A stretch of DNA of 64,000 nt from Flavobacterium akiainvivens (GCF_001278115.1 NZ_LIYD01000005.1:1805494-1869493), one strand, 5' to 3'. Shown: positions 51,294 through 60,308, counted from the first letter of the stretch. Numbers and translations are program-made. The notes: generated from the sequence alone by a model not told the origin.

Positions 51294-53792
51294 ATGCACA
51301 AATTATTCACCTTACTACTATGCCTTGCCTCCCTGGCGGGTTTCAGCCAGGTAAAAGGAACCGTTAAAGACGCGCAGGGAGAGCCCATAAGCTTTGCCAG
51401 CGTGGTTATTAAAAACACCTACACCGGCACCACAGCTAATGATGAGGGTACTTATGAACTGCCCATAAAGCAGCCCGGCAGCTACACGCTGGTGTTTCAG
51501 TCTATAGGCTACAAAACCAAAGAGGTGGCCCTTAACCTTAAGGAGTTTCCGCACACGCTTAACGTTACCCTTGAAGACGAAAGCTACAAGATGGACGAGC
51601 TGGTTATTTCTGCCAAGAGCGAAGACCCTGCCTACAAAATTATGCGCGAGGCCATTGCCCGCCGTAAAGAAAACAGCGCCAAGGGCGGTAAGTTTGAAGC
51701 CGACTTCTACAGCAAGGCTATCTTTAGGGTAAAGAACGTACCTAAAAGCATACTGGGCCAAAAGATAGATTTTGAAGAAATGGGCATAGACAGCACCGGC
51801 AGCGGGGTGATTCACCTTAGCGAAACCGTGAGCCACCTTACCTATGAGGAGCCCCGCAACCTTAAGGAACACATTATTGCCAATAAGGTAAGCGGCGACA
51901 ACCAGGGCCTTAGCTTTAACACCGCACGCGGCACGTTCTACAACTTTTATGACGATTATATAGACTTTGGCGAAGTACAAATGGTATCGCCACTGGCTAA
52001 GGGTTCTTTTGGCTACTACAAGTTTAAGCTTGAAGGCAGCTTTGAAGAAGAACACGGCTACCTGGTTAACAAAATCAAGGTTATTGCCAAGCGCAATAAC
52101 GAGCCCGTGGTAGAAGGCTACATTTATATTTTAGACGATACTTATGGCATTTACGCCGTAGATTTTGATATTAAAGGCTACCGCATACGCATACCGGTTA
52201 TTAAAAACCTCAAGCTACAGCAAAACTTCAGCTACAACCAGGGCAACGGCATCTGGAGCAAAAACTCACAAACGTTTGATATTGATGCCGGGCTGTTTGG
52301 CGTAGGCTTTACCGGGCTGGTTACACACGTGTATACCAACTATAAGTTTGTAGATACCTTTGATACCGGTGTGTTTACCGATGAAGTAGGCTCTTTTGAG
52401 AAAGACAGTAATAAAAAAGACAGTATTTATTGGGAGGCCATACGCCCCGTGCCACTTAGCCACGAGGAAATAACCGATTATGTAAAGAAAGACAGCCTGA
52501 GCGCCAAGTATGATAACCCTGCCTACAGGGATTCTATGAGCCGTGGCCGTAATAAATTTGGTATTTTAAGTCCGCTTATGGGCTACGATTACTACAAGAA
52601 TAAAGATAAAGTATACACATCTTTTAAGTACGATGGCATCCTTCAGGTGCCTATGTACAACACGGTGCAGGGCTGGAACGCCGAAACAAAGCTGGCGTAC
52701 ACCCGCAATGACGCACGCGACTCACTACGCAACAAATACTTTTCGGCGTCAGCCACGTTTAATTATGGCCTTGCCGAAGACCGCCTGCGGGTACAGGGTA
52801 CGCTCTCTAAAAACTTTGGTAAAATAGGCTATGTATACCTTAAAGGGGGTAACAGCATAGAGCAGTTTAATAACTCCCCGGCTATAGACCCGTTTATCAA
52901 CTCGGTTAGTACGCTGTTTTTTAAAGACAACTACATGAAGCTGTACGACAAGCAGTTTTGGGGGCTTACCTACAGCCGCAGCCCGTTTAGCTTCCTGTCT
53001 TTGAGTTATGGCATAGAATACCAGCGCCGCAGGCCGCTGTACAACAATGCCGACTGGGTGCTTATTAAAAACGACCACGACTATACAAGCAACAACCCGC
53101 TCGACCCATTTAACTATGGCTCTGCCCCGTTTGAAAAGCACCATATATGGAAAGCCGGTATTGCGGGCAGTATTGTGTTTAAGCAGCGTGGCAAGTACAT
53201 TACCTACCCCGGTGGTTACAAAAGCTATATAGAGCAGGTTAACTACCCTAAAATATCGTTTGGCTACATACAGGGCTTTGGTTCAAGCAACAGCAATTAT
53301 AACTACAGCCACCTGTATGGCAGCGGCTCGTGGAGCGAAAGCTTTGACAACAAGGGTACATTCTCAATAAACGTTAAGGGCGGTAAATTCTTTAATGGCG
53401 ATAACATTGCCTTTATGGATTACAAGCACTTTAACGGCAACGAAACCCATGTAAACAATGGCGGTACTTATAATAACGTGTTCAACAACCTGCCCTACTA
53501 CCGCCTGAGCACTAATAACGCTTATTTTGAGCTGCACACAGAGCATAACGACAACGGTTATATAATGAACAAAATACCGCTGCTTAGCGCCCTGCAATGG
53601 AACCTGGTGGGCGGTTACCACCACATTTCGTCACCAGACTATAAATCGTATCATGAAGTTACCGTAGGTTTTGACAACATAGGCGTGGGTATGTTCCGCA
53701 TATTCAGGGTAGATTATGTGCGTTCGTACCAGGGCAGTACCTTTATAGGCGATGGCTTTGTATTTGGCATCAAGCTCCTGGGAGGGTTTTAA
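51294..53792 (+). CDS. DUF5686 family outer-membrane protein, second copy
   Basis: An 832-residue paralogue of the 44596-47064 product. The same parts occur in order: signal peptide (ending GFSQ), CarboxypepD_reg-like domain (VKGTVKDAQGEPISFASV), FEADFYSKAIFRVKNVPKSI, GVIHLSETVSHLTY, PVVEGYIYILDDTYGIYAVD, then the strand-rich region with NSVSTLFFKDNYMKLYD and the closing GFVFGIKLLGGF. The two share many identical stretches, for example RGRNKFGILSP-like and GGNSIEQFN. It is monocistronic, with a terminator 60 bases after it. Function is not established. Confidence 0.87.
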   Translation: MHKLFTLLLCLASLAGFSQVKGTVKDAQGEPISFASVVIKNTYTGTTANDEGTYELPIKQPGSYTLVFQSIGYKTKEVALNLKEFPHTLNVTLEDESYKMDELVISAKSEDPAYKIMREAIARRKENSAKGGKFEADFYSKAIFRVKNVPKSILGQKIDFEEMGIDSTGSGVIHLSETVSHLTYEEPRNLKEHIIANKVSGDNQGLSFNTARGTFYNFYDDYIDFGEVQMVSPLAKGSFGYYKFKLEGSFEEEHGYLVNKIKVIAKRNNEPVVEGYIYILDDTYGIYAVDFDIKGYRIRIPVIKNLKLQQNFSYNQGNGIWSKNSQTFDIDAGLFGVGFTGLVTHVYTNYKFVDTFDTGVFTDEVGSFEKDSNKKDSIYWEAIRPVPLSHEEITDYVKKDSLSAKYDNPAYRDSMSRGRNKFGILSPLMGYDYYKNKDKVYTSFKYDGILQVPMYNTVQGWNAETKLAYTRNDARDSLRNKYFSASATFNYGLAEDRLRVQGTLSKNFGKIGYVYLKGGNSIEQFNNSPAIDPFINSVSTLFFKDNYMKLYDKQFWGLTYSRSPFSFLSLSYGIEYQRRRPLYNNADWVLIKNDHDYTSNNPLDPFNYGSAPFEKHHIWKAGIAGSIVFKQRGKYITYPGGYKSYIEQVNYPKISFGYIQGFGSSNSNYNYSHLYGSGSWSESFDNKGTFSINVKGGKFFNGDNIAFMDYKHFNGNETHVNNGGTYNNVFNNLPYYRLSTNNAYFELHTEHNDNGYIMNKIPLLSALQWNLVGGYHHISSPDYKSYHEVTVGFDNIGVGMFRIFRVDYVRSYQGSTFIGDGFVFGIKLLGGF

Positions 53793-53801
53793 TCCGTTGC
53801 T

Positions 53802-53821
53802 CCGTTGAGGGTTGAGGGCTG
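53802..53821. repeat. Copy of the GTTGAGGGTTG element
   Basis: Sixteen of 20 bases match the arm at 51172-51191, in the same direction, so the two bracket the second DUF5686 gene. Confidence 0.45.
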
Positions 53822-53852
53822 TTTTTAAAGTTGAAAACCATATAAAAACTGT

Positions 53853-53886
53853 AAACCTGTAAGGCGCAAACCTTACAGGTTTTTTA
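53853..53886 (+). terminator. Terminator of the second DUF5686 gene
   Basis: AAACCTGTAAGG (53853-53864) and CCTTACAGGTTT (53871-53882) are perfect inverse complements around CGCAAA, followed by T residues. Confidence 0.88.
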
Positions 53887-54064
53887 ATAGCCGCTAATGG
53901 CCAAACAATTTAATAACACAAATAAATTACACAAAATCAAATAATTATGTTTATATTTACAAAATAACCCGATTTACTGAGGGAACTTCTTCTGACAACA
54001 TTTTATAACCTGTATCCTGTTTTCATTTTGAGTATTCTTTGATGAATTATTAAAACAGAATATT

Positions 54065-54511
54065 ATGATGTTTGCTAAAAACATTTACCTGTGCGAAGAC
54101 GATACTGATGATGTAGAGTTTTTTCAGGAGGCACTTAATACCGTTGATGGTAGCTTTAACCTTACGGTTTCCTGTAATGGATTTGAACTGCTCGACCAGC
54201 TTAAAAAATGCACCCACACATTGCCGGACCTTATTATTCTTGATATAAATATGCCAAAGATGAACGGGCTTGAAACACTCAAGGCTATTAAAAAGAACCC
54301 TGCCTATGCCGCCATACCGGTTGTGCTGTACTCTACCTGCGCCGAAGAAGAATATATACAATATGCACACGCTAACGGGGCCCATTACTATTTTGTAAAG
54401 CCTTATGAGTTTGGCACATTAAAATTATACATAAAAAAGCTGCTCTCCATAAATTGGAAAAGCAGTATAATAACCCCTAATTTCAGGGATTTTGTGTTCA
54501 TAGTTAGTTAA
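54065..54511 (+). CDS. Orphan response regulator, receiver only
   Basis: A 148-residue receiver domain without output domain. Acidic pocket CEDDTDDVEFF near 11-20, phosphorylation Asp in DLIILDINMPKMNGLET near 62, Ser-Thr in LYSTCAEEE and Lys in YYFVKPYEF. It begins with two successive ATG codons; either is possible. It is closely similar to the next gene, sharing FFQEAL near the start and KLLSINW near the end. No kinase gene adjoins. Confidence 0.92.
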   Translation: MMFAKNIYLCEDDTDDVEFFQEALNTVDGSFNLTVSCNGFELLDQLKKCTHTLPDLIILDINMPKMNGLETLKAIKKNPAYAAIPVVLYSTCAEEEYIQYAHANGAHYYFVKPYEFGTLKLYIKKLLSINWKSSIITPNFRDFVFIVS

Positions 54512-54516
54512 GTTAC

Positions 54517-54539
54517 AGCCTCCACACACGGAGGCTTTT
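54517..54539 (+). terminator. Terminator between the two orphan regulators
   Basis: AGCCTCC (54517-54523) and GGAGGCT (54530-54536) around ACACAC, followed by three T residues. The two regulator genes are therefore probably separate transcripts. Confidence 0.7.
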
Positions 54540-54667
54540 GTTATTGTTATCCTAAATGCAGGGCCGGTGCAATAAGTAATGGCTACTTTTATAACAAACT
54601 GATTTTCTAAAGGAAAAAATAGTATTTGAATATAACTATCTTTTGCGAATCGCCAAAACTATATGTA

Positions 54668-55108
54668 ATGCTGTATTCAAAAAAGATTTTCCTTGTGGAA
54701 GATGATTATGACGACATCCATTTTTTTCAGGAGGCACTTTTACAGCTTCCCGACACCTTTCAAATTACCATTTTTCATTCGGGGGAAGAACTGCTCAAAA
54801 CCTTTGAAAGATATGAAGGCGTATTGCCCGATGTGATTTTTTTAGACAGCAGCCTGCCACTCTTTAACGGTATGGAAATACTTGCCCAGATTAAAGCCCT
54901 GCCCACATACAACGCTATTCCCGTTATTGTAATGTCAGTGTCAGATTACCCTATTTATATTGATAAAGCCTACACACTTGGCGCTCATTTTTATTATATA
55001 AAGCCCTATAACTTCGCCACATTAAAAGGCCACCTGCACAAACTGCTTTCCATCAACTGGCAAGACTACACCCACCCCACCCACCGGGACAATTTTTTAA
55101 TATACTGA
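54668..55108 (+). CDS. Orphan response regulator, receiver only
   Basis: A 146-residue receiver domain, paralogous to the preceding one. Acidic pocket VEDDYDDIHFF, phosphorylation Asp in DVIFLDSSLPLFNGMEIL, and Lys in FYYIKPYNF. The usual Thr/Ser switch position is in VIVMSVSDYP. The frame begins with TTG at 54626, but the ATG at 54668 (MLYSKKIFLVEDD) fits the domain start. As with its twin, there is no kinase gene beside it; a hybrid or remote kinase must serve it. Confidence 0.9.
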   Translation: MLYSKKIFLVEDDYDDIHFFQEALLQLPDTFQITIFHSGEELLKTFERYEGVLPDVIFLDSSLPLFNGMEILAQIKALPTYNAIPVIVMSVSDYPIYIDKAYTLGAHFYYIKPYNFATLKGHLHKLLSINWQDYTHPTHRDNFLIY

Positions 55109-55174
55109 TGAACCCACCAAGCGCAAAAACGAGCCCGGACCGACAAAGTTATCTTTTTGATATAGATTAAAATT

Positions 55175-55208
55175 GCTCAGCAGCTCAGTAGCTAAGAAAC
55201 TCAGCCGC
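55175..55208. repeat. Copy of the GCTCAGTAGCTAAG dispersed repeat
   Basis: Words CTCAGCAGCTCAGTAGCTAA and CTCAGCCGC match, in inverse orientation, the repeat at 29011-29128. Confidence 0.5.
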
Positions 55209-55260
55209 TTTTTAGAAATACAAAACCCCGCTATTAGCGGGGTTTTGTATTTCTAAAAAG
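55208..55260. terminator. Very long perfect hairpin, bidirectional terminator
   Basis: Bases 55208-55233 are an exact inverse complement of 55235-55260, 26 pairs with a single central base (in RNA a loop of three to five). The core is ACCCCGCTA/TAGCGGGGT, flanked by AT-rich pairs that end in T5 and A5 tracts. It lies between the convergent regulator and PUR-like genes. Confidence 0.85.
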
Positions 55261-55264
55261 AATA

Positions 55265-55636
55265 TTAAATATCGTCAAAGCTAACATCGGTAAAGCTTTC
55301 AGCAGCAACGGCTTCCTCGCCTTTTTCGCCAAACAGCCTGCGGAAGTCTTTCTGGTGCCTTTCGCTTATTACCTCTTCGCCCTTGTTGTTTAGTACATAG
55401 TTGGTCATTTCATCAAGAATATCCCTAAAGGCGGCAAAATCTTCCTTGTACAGGTAAATTTTATGCTTCTTGAAGTGGAATGAACCATCTTCTTCAGTAA
55501 ACTTTTTGCTTTCTGTTATCGTGATGTAGTAATCATCAGCCTTGGTAGCCCTTACATCAAAAAAATAAGTCCTTCTTCCTGCCCTAAGCACTTTAGAAAA
55601 GATCTCCTCCTTTTCCAGCATATCATTATCTCTCAT
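55265..55636 (-). CDS. PUR-alpha-like DNA/RNA-binding protein (DUF3276)
   Basis: A 123-residue protein of the Bacteroidota/spirochaete PUR-like family, which forms a whirly-type dimer that binds single-stranded nucleic acid. Marks: EIFSKVLRAGRRTYFFDVRA near 11-30, DYYITITESKK, and HKIYLYKEDFAAFRDILDEM; the C-terminal tail is acidic. An ATG five codons downstream is an alternative start. The gene follows the ABC exporter gene after 72 bases on the same strand. Confidence 0.92.
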   Translation of the reverse strand: MRDNDMLEKEEIFSKVLRAGRRTYFFDVRATKADDYYITITESKKFTEEDGSFHFKKHKIYLYKEDFAAFRDILDEMTNYVLNNKGEEVISERHQKDFRRLFGEKGEEAVAAESFTDVSFDDI

Positions 55637-55708
55637 AATCCTCTGTTCTTGTATATTGGTTTATGTGGGTACCAAAAATCTAAAAAAAATCTAAATAAAG
55701 CAACAATT

Positions 55709-57466
55709 TTAGCTTAATTCTTTCTCACTAAGCTGTTTCAGGTACAGTTCCTTATAGTAACCCTGCTGGCTTACCAACTGATTGTGAGTACCTTCCTCTA
55801 TAATTTTACCGTCTTCCAGTATAATAATCCTGTCGGCATTCTTGGCGCTCGATACCCTGTGGCTCACAATAATAGTGGTTCTATCCTGTGCAAATTCCTG
55901 CAGGCTGCTTAGTATAGCCTCCTCGGTTTCAGTATCTACGGCGCTAAGGCAGTCGTCAAGCAGCAGTATGGGCGCATCTTTAATAAGCGCACGGGCTATG
56001 CTTACACGCTGCTTTTGCCCTCCGGAAAGGGTTATACCCCTCTCGCCCAGTATGGTTTCATACTGGTGGGTAAAGGTTTCTATATTATGGTGCACCACGG
56101 CTTTTTTGGCAACGGCCACCACCTCATCATGCGTGGCGTCTTCCTTGCCAAATTTAATATTGTTCTCTATGCTGTCACTAAACAAAAAGGCATCCTGCGG
56201 CACCACGCCTATACTGTCGCGCAGGTCATACAGGTTAAGCCCGCGCACATCGTGTCCGTCTACCTTTACAATACCACTTGTAGTATCATACAAACGGCTA
56301 ATGAGCGACAATACCGTGCTCTTGCCACTGCCCGTGCGGCCCAGTATGGCAAGCGTTTCGCCTTTATTTATTTTGAATGAAACCCCCTTAAGCGCGTGTA
56401 TGCCGGTATCGTCATACGTAAAGCTTACGTTTTCAAACGATATGTTACCTGCAATTGGCGTATGTTCCGGCTGGTTATTGGCAATATCAGGCTGTATTTT
56501 AAGAAACTCGTTAATACGTTTTTGCGATGCCTCAGCCTCCTGCACCATACCGCTAATCCACCCAATGGAAGCCACCGGCCACGTTAGCATATTTATGTAC
56601 AGTATAAACTGTGCAATAGTACCCAGATTGGTTATCTCGCCGTTTATGTACATAGTACCGCCCACATACAGCACCACAAGGTTACTGATGCCAATAAGCA
56701 AAATCATAAGCGGGCCAAACAACGCGCCTACAAAAGCAAGGCTCATGTTGCGTTTTTTGCTCTCACGGCTCAGGTCGGTAAAGCCCTCCTGTTTTAATCC
56801 CTCAAGGGCATAAGCCTTTATAACACGTATGCCGCTAAACATTTCCTGGCTGTATGAAGATAAAGACGAAAGATTTTGCTGCACCAGCGTACTGCGCTTG
56901 TTTATCTGGTTGGCCACCCAAAAAATGCTCCATGCCAGCAGTGGCAAAGGCAATACCGTATACAGGGTAAGCTCCGGAGAAATAATAATCATTTGCGTGA
57001 GTATTACCACAAACAGTATTATGGTGTTGAGCGCATACATAATGGCCGGGCCCACATACTGGCGCACACGGTTTACGTCTTCGCTAATGCGGTTCATAAG
57101 GTCGCCCGTGCGATTTTGCTTGTAAAAGTTTTGCGACAGGTTTTCATATTGGCGGAAAATCTCGTTCTTGAGGTCAAACTCTACGTGGCGCGACATAACT
57201 ATAAGCGTCTGCCTCATAAAAAAGGTAAGGATACCCCTTAATATGGTAGCACCTAATATTATAAGGAAACTGGTAACCAGTATATCCTTAACCTCATTGC
57301 CGGTTTTAGTGCCTTTTACAAATTCCTGCACTGCCGTAACCGATGCCCCTGTGTAGTTAGGGCCAAAGAGTGCAAAGAGCTGTGCCACTATGGTTATTAA
57401 AATTCCTAAAAGGAATTGAAATTTATATTTGGCAAAAAATTTATTTAAATATTGTAATTCTTTCAT
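55709..57466 (-). CDS. ABC exporter, fused membrane and ATPase domains (MsbA-like)
   Basis: A 585-residue half-transporter that works as a dimer. Six membrane helices fill residues 1-310 (FLLGILITIVAQLFALFGP; ILGATILRGILTFFM; ALNTIILFVVILTQMIII; others). The ATPase domain has Walker A ILGRTGSGKSTV near 370, signature TLSGGQKQRVSIARAL, Walker B ILLLDDCLSAVDT (a Cys replaces the usual Ala/Pro after the Asp pair) and the switch His in IIVSHR. It may flip lipid A or export a drug; the substrate is not told by sequence alone. Confidence 0.92.
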   Translation of the reverse strand: MKELQYLNKFFAKYKFQFLLGILITIVAQLFALFGPNYTGASVTAVQEFVKGTKTGNEVKDILVTSFLIILGATILRGILTFFMRQTLIVMSRHVEFDLKNEIFRQYENLSQNFYKQNRTGDLMNRISEDVNRVRQYVGPAIMYALNTIILFVVILTQMIIISPELTLYTVLPLPLLAWSIFWVANQINKRSTLVQQNLSSLSSYSQEMFSGIRVIKAYALEGLKQEGFTDLSRESKKRNMSLAFVGALFGPLMILLIGISNLVVLYVGGTMYINGEITNLGTIAQFILYINMLTWPVASIGWISGMVQEAEASQKRINEFLKIQPDIANNQPEHTPIAGNISFENVSFTYDDTGIHALKGVSFKINKGETLAILGRTGSGKSTVLSLISRLYDTTSGIVKVDGHDVRGLNLYDLRDSIGVVPQDAFLFSDSIENNIKFGKEDATHDEVVAVAKKAVVHHNIETFTHQYETILGERGITLSGGQKQRVSIARALIKDAPILLLDDCLSAVDTETEEAILSSLQEFAQDRTTIIVSHRVSSAKNADRIIILEDGKIIEEGTHNQLVSQQGYYKELYLKQLSEKELS

Positions 57467-57612
57467 GCTTTGTAACCAAATGTATAATTATGCTTTAAGC
57501 GAATGTTAAAAAACCACGCTGCAACAAGCTAAAAACGCTTCAAAAAACACCTCTTTTATTTATCAAAAACTCAAAAAATCGGTTTCAATCTGCCAATTCA
57601 CAATAAAATCCG

Positions 57613-57620
57613 TATTTTTG
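57613..57620 (+). promoter_or_regulatory. Candidate -7 box of the amino-acid dehydrogenase gene
   Basis: TATTTTTG matches TAnnTTTG exactly, 43 bases before the ATG at 57664. No -33 match at the proper distance. Confidence 0.4.
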
Positions 57621-57663
57621 CTTCAGGTTTTTAAATAATTATCAAATTTAAAACATTACTATC

Positions 57664-58767
57664 ATGATTGCAGAAGTTGTAAAAGCCAATGAGCTACACA
57701 AGGTTGACCCGGTGTTTGGCCAGCCCTCGTTTAATGACCACGAACAGGTTGTTTTTTGTCAGGACAAAGATACAGGATTAAAGGCAATTATTGGCATCCA
57801 TAATACAACTTTAGGCCCTGCGCTGGGCGGCACCCGCATATGGAAATACAACAACGAGTGGGAAGCCCTTAACGACGTGCTTAGGCTATCGCGCGGCATG
57901 ACTTACAAGAGTGCCATTAGCGGGCTTAACCTGGGCGGCGGCAAGGCTGTAATTATAGGAGATGCTTCTAAAGACAAAACCCCTGAGCTTATTACCCGTT
58001 TCGGGCAGTTTGTTAACTCACTAAGCGGCAAGTACATTACCGCCGAAGACGTGGGCAGCACAACAGCCGATATGGACCTTATTCGCGATGTAACCCCGCA
58101 CGTTACCGGTATTAGCGAAGCGCGCGGCGGCAGCGGAAACCCAAGCCCCGTAACGGCCTATGGCGTATTTATGGGTATGAAGGCAGCAGCCATGCACCAG
58201 TTTGGTTCGGCCAGCCTTGAGGGTAAAAAGATATTGGTACAGGGTACAGGCCACGTGGGCGAAACCCTTATTAAGCACATTACCGAAGAAGGCGCTACCG
58301 TATACATTAGCGATATTAACGAAGAGCGCATGCAGGCGGTTTCAGCTAAATATGGTGCTACCATTTTTGCCGGAGACGACCTTTATAGTGCCGATGTAGA
58401 CATTTATGCCCCGTGTGCACTGGGCGCTACTATAAACGATGATACTATTAACCGCATTAAGGCACGCGTTATTGCCGGTGCTGCTAACAACCAGCTGGCT
58501 GTAGAGCAGGTGCACGGCCGCATACTAATGGAAAAAGGCATTGCTTATGCGCCTGATTTCCTTATAAACGCCGGTGGTATTATTAATGTATATGGCGAAA
58601 TTGCCGGTTATGGCAAAGAAGAAGCCCTTAGGCGTACCGAAAACATATACAACACCACACTTGAAATCTTTAACCACGCTGAGGCTAACGGTATTACCAC
58701 ACACCAGGCCGCAATGCAAATTGCACAGCAGCGTATTGACGACAGGAAAAAAGAAAGTGCCAAATAA
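57664..58767 (+). CDS. Leucine/valine-type amino-acid dehydrogenase
   Basis: A 367-residue member of the Glu/Leu/Phe/Val dehydrogenase family, of the shorter, leucine dehydrogenase length. It deaminates a branched-chain amino acid with NAD+. Motifs: GPALGGTRIW near 52-61, the catalytic Lys in GMTYKSAISGLNLGGGKAVI, the Asp in YITAEDVGSTTADM, and the Rossmann loop KILVQGTGHVGETLI. This activity feeds branched-chain degradation, for which the HMG-CoA lyase at 28135 is the last step of leucine breakdown, although the genes are far apart. Leu versus Val preference is not resolvable. Confidence 0.93.
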   Translation: MIAEVVKANELHKVDPVFGQPSFNDHEQVVFCQDKDTGLKAIIGIHNTTLGPALGGTRIWKYNNEWEALNDVLRLSRGMTYKSAISGLNLGGGKAVIIGDASKDKTPELITRFGQFVNSLSGKYITAEDVGSTTADMDLIRDVTPHVTGISEARGGSGNPSPVTAYGVFMGMKAAAMHQFGSASLEGKKILVQGTGHVGETLIKHITEEGATVYISDINEERMQAVSAKYGATIFAGDDLYSADVDIYAPCALGATINDDTINRIKARVIAGAANNQLAVEQVHGRILMEKGIAYAPDFLINAGGIINVYGEIAGYGKEEALRRTENIYNTTLEIFNHAEANGITTHQAAMQIAQQRIDDRKKESAK

Positions 58768-58790
58768 TTAGCGCACATTAATATTATTAC

Positions 58791-58822
58791 TAATTTTGCG
58801 GGGCGAAAAAATTTTTCGCCCC
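58791..58822 (+). promoter_or_regulatory. -7 box and 11-bp hairpin before nusB
   Basis: TAATTTTG (58791-58798) matches the -7 consensus. GGGGCGAAAAA (58800-58810) and TTTTTCGCCCC (58812-58822) are perfect inverse complements around one base. The hairpin would either end the dehydrogenase transcript or form the 5' end of the nusB transcript that starts here. Confidence 0.55.
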
Positions 58823-58855
58823 GTATTAATTTTATTAAGTTCTTAAAGTAGCCGG

Positions 58856-59800
58856 ATGTTAAACAGGAGACATATTCGTGTAAAAGTAATGCAGAGCATT
58901 TATGCCATGCACCAAACAAGTTCAGACAGTATGGAAAAGGAAGAGAAGTTCCTTTTTCAAAGCATTGAAAACATCCGCGACCTTTACCTGCTCATGGTGT
59001 CGGCCCTGGTGGAGCTTCGCAAAGCCGAAGACGATTTTATAGAAAAATCGCAAAAAAAACACCTTGCTACCGATGCAGAGCGCAACCCCAACAAAAAATT
59101 TGTAAACAACCTGGTGCTTACCCTGCTTGACGAAAGCAACCCGCTTAGCATTGCTATTGCAGACCGCAGGATAAACAACTGGCAGCTTAATGATGACTAC
59201 ATTCTTTTATTGTTAGAAGACATTAAAGAAACCGAGCTGTACAAAAACTATATGCAAACCCGCACCAACACGTGGGAAGAAGACCGCGATTTTGTACACG
59301 CACTGTTTACAGAAGTTGTTGCCCCTAACGAAAAACTGTATGAATACCTGGAAGACAACAAACTTACCTGGGTAGACGACATACCTGTGGTAAACACCCT
59401 TATAAGCAAGCAGCTGCAAAACCTTACACCCGAAGGCCGCGACTCATTCTCGGTACCAAGGCTGTATAAAGATATAGACGATAAGGATTTTGTGCGCGAC
59501 CTTTTCCGTAAAACGGTACTTAATGAGGTAGAGCTTGCCAAAGAATTTATTGACAAAACACCCAACTGGGATACCGAGCGTATTGCCGAAATTGACAGCA
59601 TTATCCTGAAAATGGCCATTTGCGAGTTCCTTAAATTCCCGAGCATTCCGGTAAAAGTTACAATTAACGAATACCTTGAGATTGCAAAAGAGTATAGTAC
59701 GCCAAAAAGCAGTATCTTTATCAACGGAATCCTGGATAACCTTGTTAAAGATTACCAGGCCGGCAATAAACTTGTAAAAACCGGAAGGGGTTTAATGTAA
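58856..59800 (+). CDS. nusB: Transcription antitermination protein NusB, extended form
   Basis: NusB joins NusE (S10) in complexes that keep RNA polymerase going on rRNA operons. The protein has 314 residues, twice the length of E. coli NusB. The start MLNRRHIRVKVMQSIYAM is the NusB beginning; after a long inserted or added middle part, the C-terminal half carries WDTERIAEIDSIILKMAICEF and VTINEYLEIAKEYSTPKSSIFINGILD (split), the usual NusB end. This long form is normal for Bacteroidota. It heads nusB-DUF1573-yajC. Confidence 0.93.
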   Translation: MLNRRHIRVKVMQSIYAMHQTSSDSMEKEEKFLFQSIENIRDLYLLMVSALVELRKAEDDFIEKSQKKHLATDAERNPNKKFVNNLVLTLLDESNPLSIAIADRRINNWQLNDDYILLLLEDIKETELYKNYMQTRTNTWEEDRDFVHALFTEVVAPNEKLYEYLEDNKLTWVDDIPVVNTLISKQLQNLTPEGRDSFSVPRLYKDIDDKDFVRDLFRKTVLNEVELAKEFIDKTPNWDTERIAEIDSIILKMAICEFLKFPSIPVKVTINEYLEIAKEYSTPKSSIFINGILDNLVKDYQAGNKLVKTGRGLM

Positions 59801-59819
59801 AAACTATAATATTACTGTT

Positions 59820-60287
59820 ATGAAAAAATCTATCGTAATCATGGCACTTGCAGCACTGGGCCTTGCCTCTTGCCAAAAGAACAATTCTCTTGCCATTGAC
59901 GATGCCGTAGCACGCAAAGCCGAACTTGCCCATGCAGAATCTGGCAAAGTGCCCGTAGCTAACTTTGACAACCTTATACACGATTTTGGTACTATTAAAG
60001 AAGGTATTAAAGTAGAGCATACCTACACTGTTACCAATGCCGGTAAAGGCGACCTTGTAATAAGCAATGCCAAGCCAAGCTGTGGCTGCACCGTGCCAGA
60101 CTGGACTAAAACACCTATAAAACCGGGAGAAACCGGCCAGGTTAAGGTAATTTTTGATTCATCTCACAAAAGCGGTAACGTTGAAAAAACCGTAGCACTT
60201 ACCCTAAACACCGAAAAAGGTACCGAAACCCTAAACTTTAAAGCTAACGTAGAGGGTGGCGCTAAAAGCGGCGTTATTGCACACTAA
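59820..60287 (+). CDS. DUF1573 family lipoprotein
   Basis: A 155-residue lipoprotein (lipobox ALGLASC) with one DUF1573 domain, an immunoglobulin-like fold related to the MSP/ASH group: NLIHDFGTIKEGIKVEHTYT split near 43-62, NAKPSCGCTVPDW with the conserved CGC, PGETGQVKVIFDSSHKSG and the last strand TLNFKANV. The family has no proven role. The order nusB, DUF1573, yajC is conserved in Flavobacteriaceae as I recall it. Confidence 0.9.
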   Translation: MKKSIVIMALAALGLASCQKNNSLAIDDAVARKAELAHAESGKVPVANFDNLIHDFGTIKEGIKVEHTYTVTNAGKGDLVISNAKPSCGCTVPDWTKTPIKPGETGQVKVIFDSSHKSGNVEKTVALTLNTEKGTETLNFKANVEGGAKSGVIAH

Positions 60288-60308
60288 TAAATCTTTTAAC
60301 TATATATA

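Noticed and set aside
51318..52055. 245-codon open frame opposite the second DUF5686 gene
   Set aside because: Shadow frame; the sense protein is conserved between two paralogues.
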